A stretch of DNA of 64,000 nucleotides, from positions 62,001 through 126,000 of the forward strand of contig NZ_JAPDDP010000009.1 of assembly GCF_027587195.1 (NCBI RefSeq). The letters run 5' to 3'. The stretch is from Solirubrobacter phytolaccae (lineage in GTDB: Bacteria; Actinomycetota; Thermoleophilia; Solirubrobacterales; Solirubrobacteraceae). Below are positions 8,699-18,873 of this stretch, piece by piece (position 1 is the stretch's first letter; every line of letters starts with the position of its first letter). The notes under the pieces are model-generated. The model ran no database searches, was not told the origin of the DNA, and worked only from the letters and a program-made list of their open reading frames with translations. Both the position numbers and the translations under genes were made by a program.

Positions 8699-9961
8699 TC
8701 AACTGCCCCCTGCTCGCCCTCCGGCCTCCAACCGCGAGACCAGGGACGTGGCGGGACCGGCCGAGGCGAACAGCACGAGCTGTCCGTCACGGGTCGTCCC
8801 GAGATCGGCGGTGGCCGGGTCTGCCCCGGCGAAGAGCGTGCGCGGGCGGCTCCATCCCTCGTGCCAGCGCACGTAGCGCAACTCCGATCGCTGCTCCCGC
8901 GCCGTGCGGTAGACGACGTGCACGACGCCACAGCGGTCGACCGCCGAGCGCACCTCCTGGAACCCCTCCTGAGGCTTCAGGTCGCTCGGCTCCGACCAGG
9001 TCGCCCCGCGATCGGGTGAGGCGACGTGGCGGATCACCTCGGGCAGGAACCCGCCCGAGACGTTCTGGCGCCACTGCAGGTGCAGCGCGCCGTCGGGTCC
9101 TTCGCGCACGGTGATCCCGTGCGCCTGTCCGCCCGCGGGCATCGCCCGGGGTGCGGTCCAGCTTGTGCCGCCGTCGTCGGACGCGGTGACGAGCGTCCGG
9201 TTCGGCTCCCCCGCGTGGGGCGCGATCGCGGCGACGGTCACGCGCCCTGCGGCGTCCGCGGCGACGCTCGCGTAGACGGCCTCGGGGATCCGCAGCTCGT
9301 GCGCCGTCCAGCGGCGGCCGTCGAGACGCAGGTAGACGAGGGCGTTCCCGCGCGCGTCGGTCGTGTGGGGGACGATCGCGTGGAGCCCGCCGTTCGCGTC
9401 GGCGCGCAGCTCGGCGCCGTCACGGTTCCACAGCAGGTTGCCGCGGGCGCGGTGGATCGCCTCCGGACGGCTCCAGCCGGTCGCGGCGTCGTAGGTGGCG
9501 TGCCAGAGCGTCCGCGTGCGCGTCGCCGGGAAACGCCGGCGCGGGATCGCCGCCTTCGTGGCCTGCGGCTCGCCCCAGAGCACGTGCAGGCGTCCGTCGC
9601 CGTCGAGCGCGGCCTGGGGGAGCAGGAACCAGAACGCCCCCGGTGGACGGCCGATCGAGCGGCCGGTCCGCGTGTCGACCGCCAGCAGCGCGCCCTGACG
9701 CATCGTCCCCGCGTCGAACGCCGGGATGTCGTTGCCGACGGCGAACGTGCCGCTACCGGCAGTGGCGAGTGAGCCGTAGCGGAGCGTGCCTCGCTCGCCG
9801 GCGAGCGTCGTCGCCCGCGTCCATTCGCCGGCCTGACAGCCGGCCGTGGGTGTCGTCGAGGTACCGCACGACGAAAGGAGCGCAGCCAGACATGCGCCGA
9901 CTAACGCGCTAAAGCAAGCTCTCCCCCGCCGCGAAGCCCCCACTTTGTGGGTGCTACGCAT
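8699..9961 (-). CDS. Lipoprotein with BNR/sialidase-type Asp-box repeats
   Basis: 420 aa with a positively charged n-region and a lipobox LLSSC (Cys about residue 32), so probably a lipid-anchored outer-face protein. At least two Asp-box motifs are visible, SDDGGTSW and SPDRGATW, typical of six-bladed sialidase-like beta propellers. Other blades carry related patterns such as TYDAATGW. The arginine triad and nucleophilic Tyr/Glu of true sialidases cannot be placed with confidence, so this may be a non-catalytic propeller. The spacing to the small secreted gene downstream is 22 nt. Confidence 0.75.
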   Translation of the reverse strand: MRSTHKVGASRRGRACFSALVGACLAALLSSCGTSTTPTAGCQAGEWTRATTLAGERGTLRYGSLATAGSGTFAVGNDIPAFDAGTMRQGALLAVDTRTGRSIGRPPGAFWFLLPQAALDGDGRLHVLWGEPQATKAAIPRRRFPATRTRTLWHATYDAATGWSRPEAIHRARGNLLWNRDGAELRADANGGLHAIVPHTTDARGNALVYLRLDGRRWTAHELRIPEAVYASVAADAAGRVTVAAIAPHAGEPNRTLVTASDDGGTSWTAPRAMPAGGQAHGITVREGPDGALHLQWRQNVSGGFLPEVIRHVASPDRGATWSEPSDLKPQEGFQEVRSAVDRCGVVHVVYRTAREQRSELRYVRWHEGWSRPRTLFAGADPATADLGTTRDGQLVLFASAGPATSLVSRLEAGGRAGGS

Positions 9962-10056
9962 CGGACTAGAGCCTGCCAGTTAATCCGAAGTCCGTCAATG
10001 CGTCGAGAACACGTTCTCATTCCGCATTGTTGCACTGCAAAACGGCGTATCCGGTG

Positions 10057-10302
10057 CTAGTACGCCCACCAGGAGCGCGAGCCCGTGTCGTCCACGTACG
10101 GGCTGGTCGAGCGGAGGGCCATGTTGAGCTTGATGCAGGAGTCGGTCTCCGGCAGGTAGCAGCGCAGGATCGCGAAGAACTCACCGGGCGCAGCCACGGC
10201 AGATGCGCCGGAGATGGCCACCGGCGGGCCGCTCGAACGAGTCGCAGTGACGGCTTCCACACCCAGGCCATCGTCCGTTCGGGCCCAAGACTTGATCCCC
10301 AC
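10057..10302 (-). CDS. Uncertain small protein
   Basis: 81 aa from a GTG at 10302 (VGIKSWARTDDG) with AGGGA about 9 nt upstream; the frame can be extended to 10410. The segment GEFFAILRCYLPETDSC followed by IKLNMALRSTS looks protein-like and the coding frame is unbroken, but there is no signal peptide, no known motif, and it reads into the promoter side of the next + gene. It is the only candidate in the 415-nt gap 9962-10376. That gap also contains a small hairpin CCCTGA/TCAGGG at 10313-10330. Confidence 0.35.
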   Translation of the reverse strand: MGIKSWARTDDGLGVEAVTATRSSGPPVAISGASAVAAPGEFFAILRCYLPETDSCIKLNMALRSTSPYVDDTGSRSWWAY

Positions 10303-10376
10303 CTCCCCGATTCCCTGACAAATCTCAGGGTTCGACCCCGATTTTCGAGGTTCTGCGGAGCCCGTACGCTCGCGGC

Positions 10377-12053
10377 GTGATCCGTCTCGCGCTCCTCGTT
10401 TTCGCTGCATTGCTCGTGTTCTCGGGGTCGGCCGAGGCGGCGGTGAACCGGACCTGCGCGTCCGGCACCACGGTCTATGAGAAAGATGGCGTGCGGGTGT
10501 TCGAAGCTGGACGGAGTGACGACTCGTGGTTCGCCTGCGGGCCGACGAGCACCCGCCCGAGTCTCCTGTGGACCGTCTCGCCGGCCTACGGGCACTTCGC
10601 GGTGACCGCGCGGATCGGCGACAAGCTCGTCTTCGAGGGGGACGGCTGGGGTGAGGGCGGCGGCGAGAACACGTTCGTGGGCTGGTTCGACGCGCGCACG
10701 TCCGAGGTGCGCCGTGGCGAGCTCGCCGGCGGGGTGAGCAACACGCCGTACGAGGTGACGGTCGCGGCGGACGGCAGCCTCGGCCTCGTCGTCGGGTTCG
10801 ACGAGGAGGCCAGCCTGCGGGTGGGCCATCTCAAGCTGTCGAGCACGCCGGGTGCGCTGCAGCGCGAGCTCGTGCTCGCCACGCCGGGGGCGCGCGTGCC
10901 CGGCTCGCTCGCCTTCGCCGACGGCGACCGGGCGCTCACCTGGCGCCTGCAGGACGGCACCACGCGCAGCGTCCCGACGAGCGGCGAGGCGGTCACCTGC
11001 ACGAGCGGGACGACCATCGCCGAGGCCGGCGGCGCGCGCGTGTTCGAGGTCTTCCCGAACCGCAAGACGGACCGGGGCTTCCAGGCCGACGTGCTGGCCG
11101 CCTGCGCGCGCGGCGCGACCAAGCCGCGCGAGCTCGGGGTCTCCGACGTCTACGACCAGCAACTCTGGGGCGCGCTCGCGCTGAGCCGCGCGGGCGACTG
11201 GACCGCGTTCGCGACCGGCCTGTCCGGCCTCGTCGTGCTCGACGGCACCACGGGACAGGTGCGGTTCGTCGAGCCGCGTGGCGTCAGCTTCCTGCAGGAC
11301 GTCGCGATCTCCGCGGCGGGCGAGGTCGTGTTCATCGCGAGGGAGTCGTGGACGGGCGGCACCGGCTCGTTCGTCTTCAGGGTCACGGATCGGGCCTCCG
11401 AGCGGCTGGCGACGCCCGGCGGCGAGACCGTGCCGGGCAGCCTGGCGGTCACGGGTGACGGGCGCGCGACCTGGCAGATCAAGGACGGCCTCGCGCAGTC
11501 GACGCCGCTCGCGGGCGAGGCCGCCGTCACCTGCGGCGCCGGCACGGCGCTGATCGATCGCGACGGGCTGCGCGTGTTCGAGCTGATGCTCAAGGGCGGG
11601 AAGCACACGCGGCTCTACGTGTGCCCGCCGGGCGCCGCCACGCCGGTGCTCCTGCGCACGGGGCCGCGCCGCGCCGGCTGGGAGGTGGCCGAGTTCGGCC
11701 GCGAGCGCGGTCGCGTCGCGCTCTACCTCGGCGCCGAGACCCACTTCGACGACGACTACCTCGTCAGCATCAGCGCGGCCGGGGTGCGCGCGGCATCCTT
11801 GGGGCAGACCTACTCGTGGGGCTACATCCGCGGCGTGGCGGTCGCGCCGGACGGGCGAATCGGGGTCGCGCACCGGCGCGGGAGCCGCTGGCGGGTGACG
11901 CTCTTCGACCGCGGCCGTCCCGGGAGGCTGAAGCGCGAGCGGACGCTGGCCAGGCCGCGCGACGGCGTCCGGCCGGGCACGCTGGCCTTTAGCGGCCGCC
12001 GGCTCGTGTGGCGCAGCCGCGCCGGCGCGTCTCGCGGCGTGCGGGTGCAGTAG
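10377..12053 (+). CDS. Secreted protein with three Cys-containing repeat units
   Basis: 558 aa from a GTG, with signal peptide MIRLALLVFAALLVFSGSAEA. The mature part is three similar units of about 180 residues, each opening with C-x-SGT or C-x-AGT, then an x-GxRVFE strand (TCASGTTVYEKDGVRVFE, TCTSGTTIAEAGGARVFE, TCGAGTALIDRDGLRVFE) and a second Cys about 25-30 residues later. Each unit later carries a PG-SLAF / TW-motif (SLAFADGDRALTW, SLAVTGDGRATW, TLAFSGRRLVW). This pattern suggests a beta-propeller or similar all-beta extracellular fold with one disulfide per unit. I do not recognise a named family or activity. Confidence 0.8.
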   Translation: MIRLALLVFAALLVFSGSAEAAVNRTCASGTTVYEKDGVRVFEAGRSDDSWFACGPTSTRPSLLWTVSPAYGHFAVTARIGDKLVFEGDGWGEGGGENTFVGWFDARTSEVRRGELAGGVSNTPYEVTVAADGSLGLVVGFDEEASLRVGHLKLSSTPGALQRELVLATPGARVPGSLAFADGDRALTWRLQDGTTRSVPTSGEAVTCTSGTTIAEAGGARVFEVFPNRKTDRGFQADVLAACARGATKPRELGVSDVYDQQLWGALALSRAGDWTAFATGLSGLVVLDGTTGQVRFVEPRGVSFLQDVAISAAGEVVFIARESWTGGTGSFVFRVTDRASERLATPGGETVPGSLAVTGDGRATWQIKDGLAQSTPLAGEAAVTCGAGTALIDRDGLRVFELMLKGGKHTRLYVCPPGAATPVLLRTGPRRAGWEVAEFGRERGRVALYLGAETHFDDDYLVSISAAGVRAASLGQTYSWGYIRGVAVAPDGRIGVAHRRGSRWRVTLFDRGRPGRLKRERTLARPRDGVRPGTLAFSGRRLVWRSRAGASRGVRVQ

Positions 12054-12090
12054 CCGGCTACTGAGGACGCGGGCGCGGATCGCGCCGAGC

Positions 12091-13021
12091 ATGGCGGTCA
12101 TGGAACTGTGGCTGCACACCTTCGCCATCCCGCGCCGTGTCGTCACGGTCGCGCGCTGGGCCGAGCGCGTCGGGTTCATCGGGCTGCTCCTCGCCGACAG
12201 CCAGCACCTGACCGCGGACCTCTGGGTCGAGCTCGCGCTCGCGGGCGTGGCGACGACGCACCTGCGGCTCGGGCCGGGCGCGACCAACCCGCGCACCCGT
12301 CACCTGGCCGTCACCGCCTCGGCGGCGGCGACCCTGCAGGCCGAGACCGGCGGGCGCGCCGTGCTCGGGATCGCGCGCGGCGACTCCGCGCTGAGCCACG
12401 CCGGGCTCGAGCCGCCGACGGTGGCGGAGTTCGAGCGCGACCTGGTGGAGCTGCGGACGTTGCTGGGGGAGGGCGCGCTGCGCTGGGTCGCGGGACGCGA
12501 CGACCCGGTCGTGCCGGTGCACGTGGCCGCGACGGGGCCGCGCGTGATCGCCGCCGCCGCGCGGCACGCCGACGGCGTCGACTTGACCGTCGGCGCCGAG
12601 CCCGAGCGGCTGCGCGCGGCGGTCGAGCATGCCCGCGCCGTCAACCCCGACGTGTCGATCGGCGCCTACGTCAACGTCGGCGTGCACGAGGACGTCGCCC
12701 GGGCGCGTGATCTCGTGCGCGGCAGCACGGCCACGTTCGCGCGCTTCGGCGACCACGACGGCCAGCTCGCCGACCGCTACGACCGCACGCAGCACGGCTC
12801 GGCGGCGAGCACGCTCGCGCGCGGCCTGCCCGACGAGCTGATCGACCGCTTCGCGATCGTCGGCCCGCCCGAGGTCGTCGTCGAGCGCCTCGAGGCGGTC
12901 GCCGCCACCGGGGTCGAGCGCGTGATCGTCGTGCCGGGCTCGCTCGACGCCGATCCGTGGGCTCTCACGCTCGAACGAGCTGCTCGCGACCGAGGTGGTG
13001 ACACGAGTCGTACGCGCCTAG
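12091..13021 (+). pseudogene. LLM-class (F420-dependent) oxidoreductase, frameshifted near the C-terminus
   Basis: Residues 1-290 from ATG 12091 (or ATG 12100, MELWLHTFAIPRR) read as a bacterial luciferase-like TIM barrel: WAERVGFIGLLLADSQHLT, GRAVLGIARGDSALSHAG, VAATGPRVIAAAARHADGV and ERVIVVPGSLDAD. Such enzymes usually use F420H2 or FMN. After about nt 12955 the frame loses family character. The +1 frame instead gives GLSRSNELLATEVVTRVVRA followed by TAG at 13019-13021, the expected family C-terminus. One extra base around 12955-12962 (for example the T in CCGTGG) explains this. Without the correction the frame runs into the next gene and makes a false 667-aa fusion. It may be a real lesion or a sequencing error. 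The loss is only the last ~20 residues. Confidence 0.8.
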
Positions 13022-13050
13022 TTGACAGATCCGCCGACCCCGCATATAAA
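13022..13050 (+). promoter_or_regulatory. Consensus sigma-70-type promoter of the pentose/Sde182 operon
   Basis: TTGACA at 13022-13027 and TATAAA at 13045-13050, spaced by exactly 17 nt. The -35 box begins the base after the corrected stop codon of the LLM gene. The predicted start of transcription is near 13057, about 60 nt before the isomerase ATG. Confidence 0.8.
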
Positions 13051-13056
13051 TGCCGC

Positions 13057-13092
13057 GCTGCTGCATTCGGTACTGAATTTTTATGCAGCGGC
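13057..13092 (+). promoter_or_regulatory. Inverted repeat at the transcription start (candidate SorC operator)
   Basis: Arms GCTGCTGCAT (13057-13066) and ATGCAGCGGC (13083-13092) match at 9 of 10 positions around an AT-rich 16-nt centre. It lies directly downstream of the -10 box, where a repressor would block transcription. The SorC-family regulator encoded within the same operon is the natural candidate to bind it. It could alternatively form a leader hairpin. Confidence 0.5.
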
Positions 13093-13116
13093 ACCCGGCG
13101 AGGAGGAGAGAGAGCA

Positions 13117-14090
<974 letters not shown>

Positions 14091-14094
<4 letters not shown>

Positions 14095-14924
14095 GCCAAG
14101 TCCGGGTCCAGCCCACCGCGGACGCGATCCGCGCCGGTGCCCGTGCGATCCGCCGCCGCAACGTCGAGATCGTCAACGCGGCGGGCCTCGGCCACATCGG
14201 CGGAGACCTCTCGGCGGCCGACATCCTGGCCACGCTCTACCTCGGCGTGCTCAATGTCGATCCGGACCAGCCGGACGATCCCGAGCGCGACCGCTACATC
14301 CAGAGCAAGGGCCACGCGTCGGGCGTGCTGTACACGACGCTCGCCGCGGCGGGGTTCATCCCGGACAGCCTGCTGGACACCTACATGGCCGACGGCTCGC
14401 CGCTGAACGGCCACCCGGACCGCAACAAGGTGCCGGGGGTGGAGACCAACACGGGCCCGCTCGGGCACGGGCTGCCGGTCGCGGTGGGCACGGCGATCGC
14501 CGCCAAGCTGGACGCGAGCCCGCGGCGCACGTACGTGCTCTGCGGTGACGGCGAGCTGCAGGAGGGCTCGAACTGGGAGGCGATCATGGCCGCCGGGCAT
14601 CGCGGCCTGGACAACCTGGTGGCGATCATCGACCGCAACGGGCTCCAGCAGGGCGCGCGCACCGAGGCGACCAACGCGCTGGACCCGCTGGACGCGAAGT
14701 TCGCCGCCTTCGGGTGGGCGGTCAGGACCGTCGACGGCCACGACATCGACGAGCTGCTCGCGACCTTCCGGGCGGCGCCGTTCGAGCGCGGCCGGCCGAG
14801 CTGCGTGATCGCCCACACGCGCAAGGGCCGCGGCGTCTCGTTCATCGAGGACCGCGTCGAGTGGCACCACAAGGTCCCGTCGGCCGAGCAGACGGCGCAG
14901 GCGATCGAGGAGCTCTCAGAATGA
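14091..14924 (+). CDS. Transketolase, N-terminal (ThDP-binding) subunit
   Basis: 277 aa, start overlapping the upstream stop (ATGA). It matches the N-terminal half of transketolase: GHIGGDLSAADILATLY, SKGHASGVLYTTLA, GHPDRNKVPGVETNTG, PLGHGLPVAVGTAIA and the thiamine-diphosphate motif GDGELQEGSNWEA...N. The length is that of split transketolases, which work as an alpha/beta pair with the next gene. In housekeeping pathways transketolase is normally one polypeptide of about 660 aa. Split forms like this usually belong to specialised sugar catabolism, and here probably the apulose-4-phosphate transketolase large-chain equivalent (assignment inferred from operon context). A 67-nt gap follows before the partner subunit. 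Confidence 0.88.
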
Positions 14925-14991
14925 GGACCCTGAAGACCGTGCACGACACGGCCGGCGCCGTGGATCAGGGGCCCCGGGGCGGCGGCGCGAG

Positions 14992-15936
14992 ATGAGCGAG
15001 CGCTTCGACTGCCGTGACGCGTTCCAGCGCACGCTGATCGACCTCGCGACCCACGACGAGCGGATCGTCGCCGTCGTGAACGACAGCGTGGGCTCGTCCA
15101 AGCTGGGCGGCTTCGAGAAGGCCTTCCCGGACCGCCTGATCAACGTCGGGATCGCCGAGCAGAACATGGTCGGCGTCGGCGCCGGGCTCGCCAACGGCGG
15201 GCGGATCCCGTTCGTCTCGGGCGCGGCGCCGTTCCTCACCGGGCGCGCGCTGGAGCAGATCAAGGCCGACGTCGCCTACTCGAACGCGAACGTGAAGCTG
15301 TGCGGGCAGTCGCCGGGCATGGCCTACGGCGAGCTCGGCCCGACGCACCACTCGATCGAGGACCTCGCGTGGCTGCGGGCGATCGCGAACCTGCCGGTGA
15401 TCGTGCCGGCCGACCCGGTCGAGACCGAGGCCGTGATCCGCTGGGCGGCCGCCACCCAAGGCCCGATGTTCATCCGCATCGCGCGCTTCCCGGTCACGCA
15501 GCTGCACCGCGCCGACTACACGTTCCGGCTCGGCCGCGCGACCACGCTGCGTGAAGGCGCCGACGTCACGCTGATCGCCTGCGGCACGATGGTCGAGCGG
15601 GCGCTCGAGGCGGCGACGCTGCTCGCGACCCGCGGGATCGGCGCACGCGTGCTGAACATGCCGACCGTCCGCCCGATCGACCGCGAGGCCGTGATCGCGG
15701 CCGCGGAGCAGACGGGCGCGATCGTCACGATCGAGGAGCACACCGTGCACGGCGGACTCGGCGGCGCCGTTGCCGAGGTGGTCGCGACCGAGCGGCCGAC
15801 CCCGATGCGGCTGCTCGGCGTGCCCGGCGTGTTCGCGCCGACGGGCTCGGTCGAGGCCCTGTTCACGCGCTTCGGGCTGACCGCCGACGGCATCCTCGAC
15901 GCGGCGCTCGCGCTCGTGGGACGGGCGGCGGCATGA
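14992..15936 (+). CDS. Transketolase, C-terminal (pyrimidine-binding) subunit
   Basis: 314 aa. It matches the central pyrimidine-binding and C-terminal domains of transketolase and DXS: FPDRLINVGIAEQNMVGVGAGLANGG with the catalytic Glu of the GIAEQN motif, FVSGAAPFLTGRALEQI, MAYGELGPTHHSIEDLAWLRAI, then the C-terminal Rossmann-like part (VTLIACGTMVERALEAA, RVLNMPTVRPID, IVTIEEHTVHGGLGGAVAEV). With the preceding gene it makes one complete enzyme. The stop overlaps the kinase start as ATGA, which argues for translational coupling. Confidence 0.88.
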   Translation: MSERFDCRDAFQRTLIDLATHDERIVAVVNDSVGSSKLGGFEKAFPDRLINVGIAEQNMVGVGAGLANGGRIPFVSGAAPFLTGRALEQIKADVAYSNANVKLCGQSPGMAYGELGPTHHSIEDLAWLRAIANLPVIVPADPVETEAVIRWAAATQGPMFIRIARFPVTQLHRADYTFRLGRATTLREGADVTLIACGTMVERALEAATLLATRGIGARVLNMPTVRPIDREAVIAAAEQTGAIVTIEEHTVHGGLGGAVAEVVATERPTPMRLLGVPGVFAPTGSVEALFTRFGLTADGILDAALALVGRAAA

Positions 15937-17264
15937 CCGTGCTCGCGATCGACCAGGGCACCTCCAGCACGAAGGGCGTGCTGGTCGCCGACGACGGGAT
16001 CGTGCTCGCGCGCGCGAGTGCGCGCGTGAGCTGCTCGTTCCCGCATCCGGGCTGGGTCGAGCAGGACGCCGACGAGATCTGGGAGAGCGTGCAGGCCGTG
16101 ATCGCCGCGATGCCGCTCGGCACGCCGATCGACGCGATCGCGCTCTCCACCCAGCGCGAGTCGGCGGTCGTGTGGTCCGGCGACTTCGTCAGCCCCGTGA
16201 TCGGCTGGCAGGACGCGCGGACGGCACCCGACTGCGACCGCCTGCGCGAGCACGAGGCGTTCGTGCGCGCCCGCACCGGGCTCGCGCTGGACCCGATGTT
16301 CAGCGCGACCAAGCTGCACACGTTGCTCGACGGCCGCGACGACCGGCACGCGGGCACGATCGACGCGTTTCTCATCCATCGCCTGACGGGCGAGTTCGCG
16401 ATCGAGGCCGGCAACGCCTCGCGCACGCTGCTGATGAACCTGGAGACGCTCGACTGGGACCCCGAGCTGTGCGCGCTGTTCGGCGTGCCGCTCCACACGC
16501 TGCCGGAGATCCGACGCTCCGACGCGGGCTTCGGAGAGCACCGCGGCATCCCTCTCGCCGCGGTGCTCGCCGACAGCCACGCCGCGCTCTACGCGCACGG
16601 CGCCGCGAAGGCCACGTACGGGACGGGCAGCAGCGTGATGGTCCCGTCCGACGCGTCCGTCGACGGCCTCGCGCACACGCTCGCCTGGCTCACGGACAAG
16701 CCCGTGTACGCCGTCGAGGGCAACATCCTCGCCAGCGCGGCGGCGCTCGACTGGATGGCGCGCACGCTGCACGTGGACCGGCTCGAGCCGCTCGCGCTCG
16801 ACGCGACCACGACCGACGGCGTCCATCTCGTGCCGGCGTTCAGCGGCCTCGGCGCGCCGCACTGGGACCGCGGGGCGAGCGGCGTGATCGCGGGGCTCAC
16901 GCTCGGCACGCGGCCGAAGCACCTCGCGCGCGCGGCGTTCGAGTCGGTCGCGCATCAGATCTGCGACATCCTCGACCTGGTCGGACTTGAGGCGCTGCAC
17001 GCCGACGGCGGCGCGACCGCGAGCGCGCTGCTGATGCAGCTGCAGGCCGACCTGTCCGGCCGGCCGGTGCACGTGAGCGCCTCGCCCGAGATGTCCGCAC
17101 TGGGCGCCGCCGACCTCGCCGCCGGCGGGCGCCGCGAGCGTCCCGTCCGCACGTTCGAACCCGCCATCTCCGACGACGAGCGCCACACCCGGCGCGAGGC
17201 GTGGCACGCGGCCGTCCGCCGCTCGCGGATGGCGACCCCCGAGCTGGAAGCGAGCCTGCGATGA
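15933..17264 (+). CDS. FGGY-family carbohydrate kinase, candidate apulose kinase
   Basis: 443 aa, somewhat shorter than the 480-500 aa usual for xylulokinases. The N-terminal ATPase lobe shows AIDQGTSSTKGVLV (phosphate loop), HPGWVEQDADEIWES, ALSTQRESAVVW, VIGWQDART and NASRTLLMNLETLDWD. The C-terminal lobe shows YGTGSSVMVP, AFSGLGAPHWDRGASGVIAG and LHADGGATASALLMQLQADLSGRPV. This is the family that phosphorylates xylulose, ribulose, glycerol, erythritol and apulose. The neighbouring isomerase and split transketolase favour a ketopentose substrate, with apulose as first guess. It overlaps the next gene as ATGA. Confidence 0.85.
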   Translation: MTVLAIDQGTSSTKGVLVADDGIVLARASARVSCSFPHPGWVEQDADEIWESVQAVIAAMPLGTPIDAIALSTQRESAVVWSGDFVSPVIGWQDARTAPDCDRLREHEAFVRARTGLALDPMFSATKLHTLLDGRDDRHAGTIDAFLIHRLTGEFAIEAGNASRTLLMNLETLDWDPELCALFGVPLHTLPEIRRSDAGFGEHRGIPLAAVLADSHAALYAHGAAKATYGTGSSVMVPSDASVDGLAHTLAWLTDKPVYAVEGNILASAAALDWMARTLHVDRLEPLALDATTTDGVHLVPAFSGLGAPHWDRGASGVIAGLTLGTRPKHLARAAFESVAHQICDILDLVGLEALHADGGATASALLMQLQADLSGRPVHVSASPEMSALGAADLAAGGRRERPVRTFEPAISDDERHTRREAWHAAVRRSRMATPELEASLR

Positions 17265-18250
17265 CCCCGACCCCGCTGCTGCGGCTGATGACCAAGGTCG
17301 CGCGCCTGTACTACGAGCAGGGGCTGCGCCAGGCGGAGATCGCCGACCGGCTCGACCTCAGCCAGTCGCGTGTGAGCCGCCTGCTCAAGCAGGCCGAGAA
17401 GGAGGGCATCGTGCGGATCACGGTCGCGGTGCCGTCGGGCTTCCACGCCGAGCTCGAGGACCGCCTGCAGGTGCTCTACGGCCTGCGCGAGGCGGTCGTC
17501 GTCGACTGCGAGCACGACGACGACCAGGAGGCGCTGCGCGCGATCGGCGCCGCGGCGGCCGCGTACCTGGAGACGACGCTGACCGCCGGCGAGATCCTCG
17601 GCATCTCGAGCTGGAGCGAGACGCTGCTGGCGATGCTGGACAACATGCACCCCTCGGCCCAGCCCGGCGCCGAGGCCGTGGTGCAGATCCTCGGCGGCTC
17701 CGGCAACCCCGCCGCCGAGGGCCACGCGACGCGGCTCACCAGCCGGCTCGCGCAGCTCGTCGGCGGCGAGGCGCGCTTCCTGCCGGCGCCGGGCGTGGTC
17801 GGCTCGCGCGAGAGCCGCCGCGCGCTGCTCGACGACCCGTTCGTCGCGGCCGCGATGCGCTGGATGGAGGAGATCACGCTCGCCATCGTCGGCATCGGCG
17901 CGCTCACGCCGTCGAAGCTGCTCGCCGCGTCCGGCAACGTGTTCACGGCGCAGGAGCTGCACGAGCTGGAGGACATGGGCGCCGTCGGCGACATCTGTCT
18001 GCGCTTCTTCGACGCCGAAGGCGTACCGGTCGCTTCGTCACTGGACGAGCGCGTGATCGGGCTCGACCTCGAGCAGATCAAGCAGCCGCGGCGCACGCTT
18101 GCGCTGGCCGGCGGGCCGCGCAAGTTCGCCGCGATCCAGGGCGCGCTGCGCGGGCGTTTCGTCAACGTGCTGATCACGGACCGCTTCACCGCCGAGCGCC
18201 TCGCCGGCGACTGGAGCACGGTGCCGCATGACGACGAGGTGACGGCGTGA
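17261..18250 (+). CDS. SorC-family transcriptional regulator
   Basis: 329 aa from ATG 17261, overlapping the kinase stop. An N-terminal HTH (VARLYYEQGLRQAEIADRLD, then LSQSRVSRLLKQAEKEGIVRI) is joined to a sugar-phosphate-binding SorC/DeoR-C domain (GEILGISSWSETLLAML, VVQILGGSGNPAAEGHATRL, ITLAIVGIGAL, LALAGGPRKFAAIQGALRGRFVNVLITD). Members bind phosphorylated sugars and repress or activate their own catabolic operon. Being the fifth gene of the operon, it would be autoregulated, and the inverted repeat at 13057-13092 is the best candidate site. Confidence 0.88.
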   Translation: MTPTPLLRLMTKVARLYYEQGLRQAEIADRLDLSQSRVSRLLKQAEKEGIVRITVAVPSGFHAELEDRLQVLYGLREAVVVDCEHDDDQEALRAIGAAAAAYLETTLTAGEILGISSWSETLLAMLDNMHPSAQPGAEAVVQILGGSGNPAAEGHATRLTSRLAQLVGGEARFLPAPGVVGSRESRRALLDDPFVAAAMRWMEEITLAIVGIGALTPSKLLAASGNVFTAQELHELEDMGAVGDICLRFFDAEGVPVASSLDERVIGLDLEQIKQPRRTLALAGGPRKFAAIQGALRGRFVNVLITDRFTAERLAGDWSTVPHDDEVTA

Positions 18251-18873
18251 AGGTGCGCGCGATCGGCGCCGCCATCGCGGTGCTCGTGCTGGGCGCGATG
18301 CTGCTCGACGCGAGCTGGCGCTCTGACGACGAGCCGCTCGCGGCGACCAACGGCCGCGAGGCCTTCGATGCCGCCAAGTTCGGCAAGGACAACTTCGCCC
18401 CCAAGGTCGTGCCGGAGCTGGAGAAGCGCGCGGTCGAGCTGACCGAGCTGGTCCCCGCGCTGGAGCAGGACGCCGACGCGGCGGGCGAGCAGTACGGCGT
18501 GCGCCAGGGCAACAGCCCCTACAACTTCGCCGTCCGCGGCGAGGGCAAGGCGAAGCAGGTCGACGGCAACATCGTCGAGCTCGACGTCGAAGGCGTGCCG
18601 TCCGACGTCACCGTCGCGCTGCAGATCGGCCCCGCGATCAACGGCAGCGCGCTGCGTGACGCGAGCGGGCTGTTCGACTTCAACGACTTCCTCAACCAGG
18701 TGGACTACGCGGGCGCGGGCACGGCGCTCAACAACGAGGTCAAGACCACCGTGCTCGCCGACCTCGACCGCGAGGCGCTGGAAGGCAAGACGCTCACGTT
18801 CCTCGGCGCCTTCACGTACCTCGCGCCGACCGCGATCACGATCACGCCCGCGCAGCTCGAGGTGTCCTCGTGA
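18247..18873 (+). CDS. DUF2291-family membrane-anchored protein
   Basis: 208 aa from a GTG overlapping the upstream stop. One N-terminal membrane anchor (AIGAAIAVLVLGAMLL) is followed by an extracytoplasmic domain. Typical family features are FDAAKFGKDNFAPKVVPELE near the start and FDFNDFLNQVDYAGAGTALN in the middle. DUF2291 proteins are often encoded directly beside ribose-type sugar ABC transporters, as here, and are thought to be an accessory of uptake. The precise role is not known. Confidence 0.75.
   Translation: MKVRAIGAAIAVLVLGAMLLDASWRSDDEPLAATNGREAFDAAKFGKDNFAPKVVPELEKRAVELTELVPALEQDADAAGEQYGVRQGNSPYNFAVRGEGKAKQVDGNIVELDVEGVPSDVTVALQIGPAINGSALRDASGLFDFNDFLNQVDYAGAGTALNNEVKTTVLADLDREALEGKTLTFLGAFTYLAPTAITITPAQLEVSS

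Noticed and set aside
10017-12296. A 759-codon minus-strand frame opposite the three-unit secreted protein
   Set aside because: Composition is antisense-like and it would run through the start region of two + genes.
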